Shown in pieces: positions 63,901-64,000 of a stretch of 64,000 nt of DNA (its first letter is position 1; the number at the start of each line of letters is the position of its first letter). Under the pieces are notes generated by a model, which saw only the letters and a list, made by a program, of their open reading frames with translations, searched no databases and had not been told where the DNA came from. The stretch spans positions 145,689 to 209,688 of the forward strand of contig NZ_SADB01000011.1 in assembly GCF_009669305.1 (NCBI RefSeq). Reading direction: 5' to 3'. The position numbers and the translations under genes were made by a program. This DNA is from Ancylomarina sp. 16SWW S1-10-2 (lineage in GTDB: Bacteria; Bacteroidota; Bacteroidia; Bacteroidales; Marinifilaceae).

Positions 63901-64000
63901 AGCACTAAATGTTGTTGTACCTGGTCCTGAAAATTGTGTCCAAGTACCTTCTCCAACTGCTGCTGTATTGCCGCCCAAACTAGAACTGATTAATGTTCCG
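60949..64000 (-). CDS. Giant repetitive T9SS type-B adhesin (N-terminus beyond window)
   Basis: The frame is open to the right edge and has no start in the window; over 1,016 residues are visible. The upper part is six near-identical Ig/PKD-like repeats of about 85 residues (marker YRWTIANGTCAST). Next come three repeats of a second type (marker NAGTGGNECGLDFTLSA), two divergent repeats, and finally a gliding-motility C-terminal sorting domain (type B) with 'PTVITPNGDSKNDLFIIKG' and 'YFYVIKMDNNKVFKGSLVIKR' (split at the end). Thus it is an exported, cell-surface-held filament like SprB. The adjacent PorP/SprF is its likely partner. Confidence 0.9.
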   Translation of the reverse strand, partial: GTLISSSLGGNTAAVGEGTWTQFSGPGTTTFSALHSESSTATASAYGTYVYRWTIANGTCASTNAELTVNYYETPTTATVGSDQDQCGTLTSSSLDGNEATVGEGTWTQVSGPGITTFSDVNSESSTATASAYGTYVYRWTIANGTCASTSAELTVNYYETPTSASVTVENQDQCGTLISSNLRGNEATVGEGTWTQISGPEASTTLFSNVNSESSIATASAYGTYVYRWTIANGTCASTSAELTVNYYETPTSASVTVENQDQCGILISSSLGGNEATVGEGSWTQISGPDASTTLFSNVNSESSIATASAYGTYVYRWTIANGTCASTSAELTVNYYETPTTATVGSDQDQCGTLISSSLDGNIATVGEGTWTQVSGPGTTTFSNINSESAIATVSAYGTYVYRWTIANGTCASTSAELTVNYYETPTTATVGSNQDQCGTLISSSLDGNKATVGEGIWTQISGPDASTTIFNALHSESSIATASAYGTYVYRWTIANGTCASTSAELTVNYYEQPTSNAGTGGNECGLDFTLSAVASVGTGTWTKTDGSGMATFSPNANTPTATVTVDAYDTYEFTWTEENGTCSDNASINVDFYQKPTINAGTGGNECGLDFTLSAVAIVGTGTWTKTDGSGMATFSPNANTPTATVTVDAYDTYEFTWTEVNGSCSDNASIDVTFYEQSVANAGTGGSECGLDFTLSAVASVGIGTWTKTGGSGTATFSPNANTPTATVTVDAYDTYQFTWTEENGTCSSSDDVTIHFYEQPQKEDDSFIDVCGLEYNLQESTALFSGEWVFNSGPGNVVFEPNSTSSDVKIRASEYGEYYISWEESNGVCEIQNKFIIHFYKAPIAFAGEDINLNYPEKITLNAKLSTDGFGEWTIISGSGNIYDTNSESTEVDGLSGGTNVFMWREINNTCEDQDTVQVKVDAFFIPTVITPNGDSKNDLFIIKGVDNIKRIELIIFNRRGNRVFIDTNYKNTWDGTDNQGKELNAETYFYVIKMDNNKVFKGSLVIKR
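61697..62450 (-). repeat. Three tandem B-type repeats in the adhesin gene
   Basis: Three units of about 250 bp, each encoding 'GTGGNECGLDFTLSA' and 'ATFSPNANTPTATVTVDAYDTY', are nearly identical at DNA level, with only scattered base changes. Confidence 0.85.
62451..64000 (-). repeat. Six tandem A-type repeats in the adhesin gene (array continues past window)
   Basis: Units of about 255-265 bp each encode 'YGTYVYRWTIANGTCAST' and 'AELTVNYYETPT'. Two sub-versions alternate (ATVGSDQDQCG and SVTVENQDQCG). The first unit is cut by the window edge, so the true number is unknown. Confidence 0.85.

Overview
The window is low-GC chromosomal DNA from a member of the Bacteroidota, most likely an anaerobic or facultative marine or sediment lineage of the Marinilabiliales/Marinifilaceae kind. 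The phylum is inferred from several signs: type IX secretion components (a PorP/SprF protein and a gliding-type C-terminal sorting domain), a TamL-type lipoprotein of the BamA superfamily, a two-component propeller sensor kinase, promoters of the TTG-N19-TAnnTTTG type, and few Shine-Dalgarno sequences. I see no rRNA, tRNA, CRISPR array or prophage.

Layout. 0-5.6 kb: the 5' end of an ElaA-like acetyltransferase, an MFS transporter, a long NfeD protease, an MgtC-like protein, a methyltransferase and an unknown membrane-anchored protein. 5.58-6.81 kb: an intact-ended IS256-type insertion sequence with an 8-bp target duplication. Its transposase frame is broken, or slips, at an A7 tract. 6.8-24.8 kb: housekeeping genes, mostly on the minus strand (acnB, an NSS transporter, fba, tamL, a sugar MFS, trkA-trkH, comEC, ruvX-def) plus a TrmH-family methyltransferase. 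25-34 kb: a thiol-redox and arsenic region with several thioredoxin-fold proteins, a tandem ~100-bp repeat array, and an arsR-arsE-arsF-arsG-arsP-like cluster with three copies of one palindromic operator. 34-39.5 kb: an ECF-type sigma factor with a membrane partner, a FUSC/YccS transporter and an acyl-CoA dehydrogenase.

39.6-50.3 kb is the most distinctive part. Four consecutive transcription units each end in a terminator and each start with the same 66-bp promoter architecture: two TTCGTTGAT-like direct repeats exactly 21 bp apart, then a -7-like element exactly 37 bp after the start of the second repeat. The units encode (1) a DUF1566 lipoprotein and a small Spy-like protein; (2) an 8-Cys ferredoxin, a bis-His ferric-reductase-type membrane protein and a Tat-exported flavoprotein reductase; (3) a LytS-type kinase and a LytTR response regulator; (4) a VTC-domain protein, a DUF4956 membrane protein, a DUF2490 beta-barrel and a CotH-kinase lipoprotein. 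The repeat geometry is what LytTR-domain regulators bind, so I infer a single LytTR-controlled, autoregulated cell-envelope system. I know of no description of it as a unit.

50.8-64 kb: a soluble multi-PAS/GAF histidine kinase converges on a tightly packed five-gene minus-strand operon. That operon encodes a giant repetitive type-B T9SS adhesin (start beyond the window), its PorP/SprF partner, a PD40/PKD/OmpA-like protein, an unknown exported protein and a two-component propeller histidine kinase. This suggests surface-adhesin export coupled to a dedicated envelope sensor.
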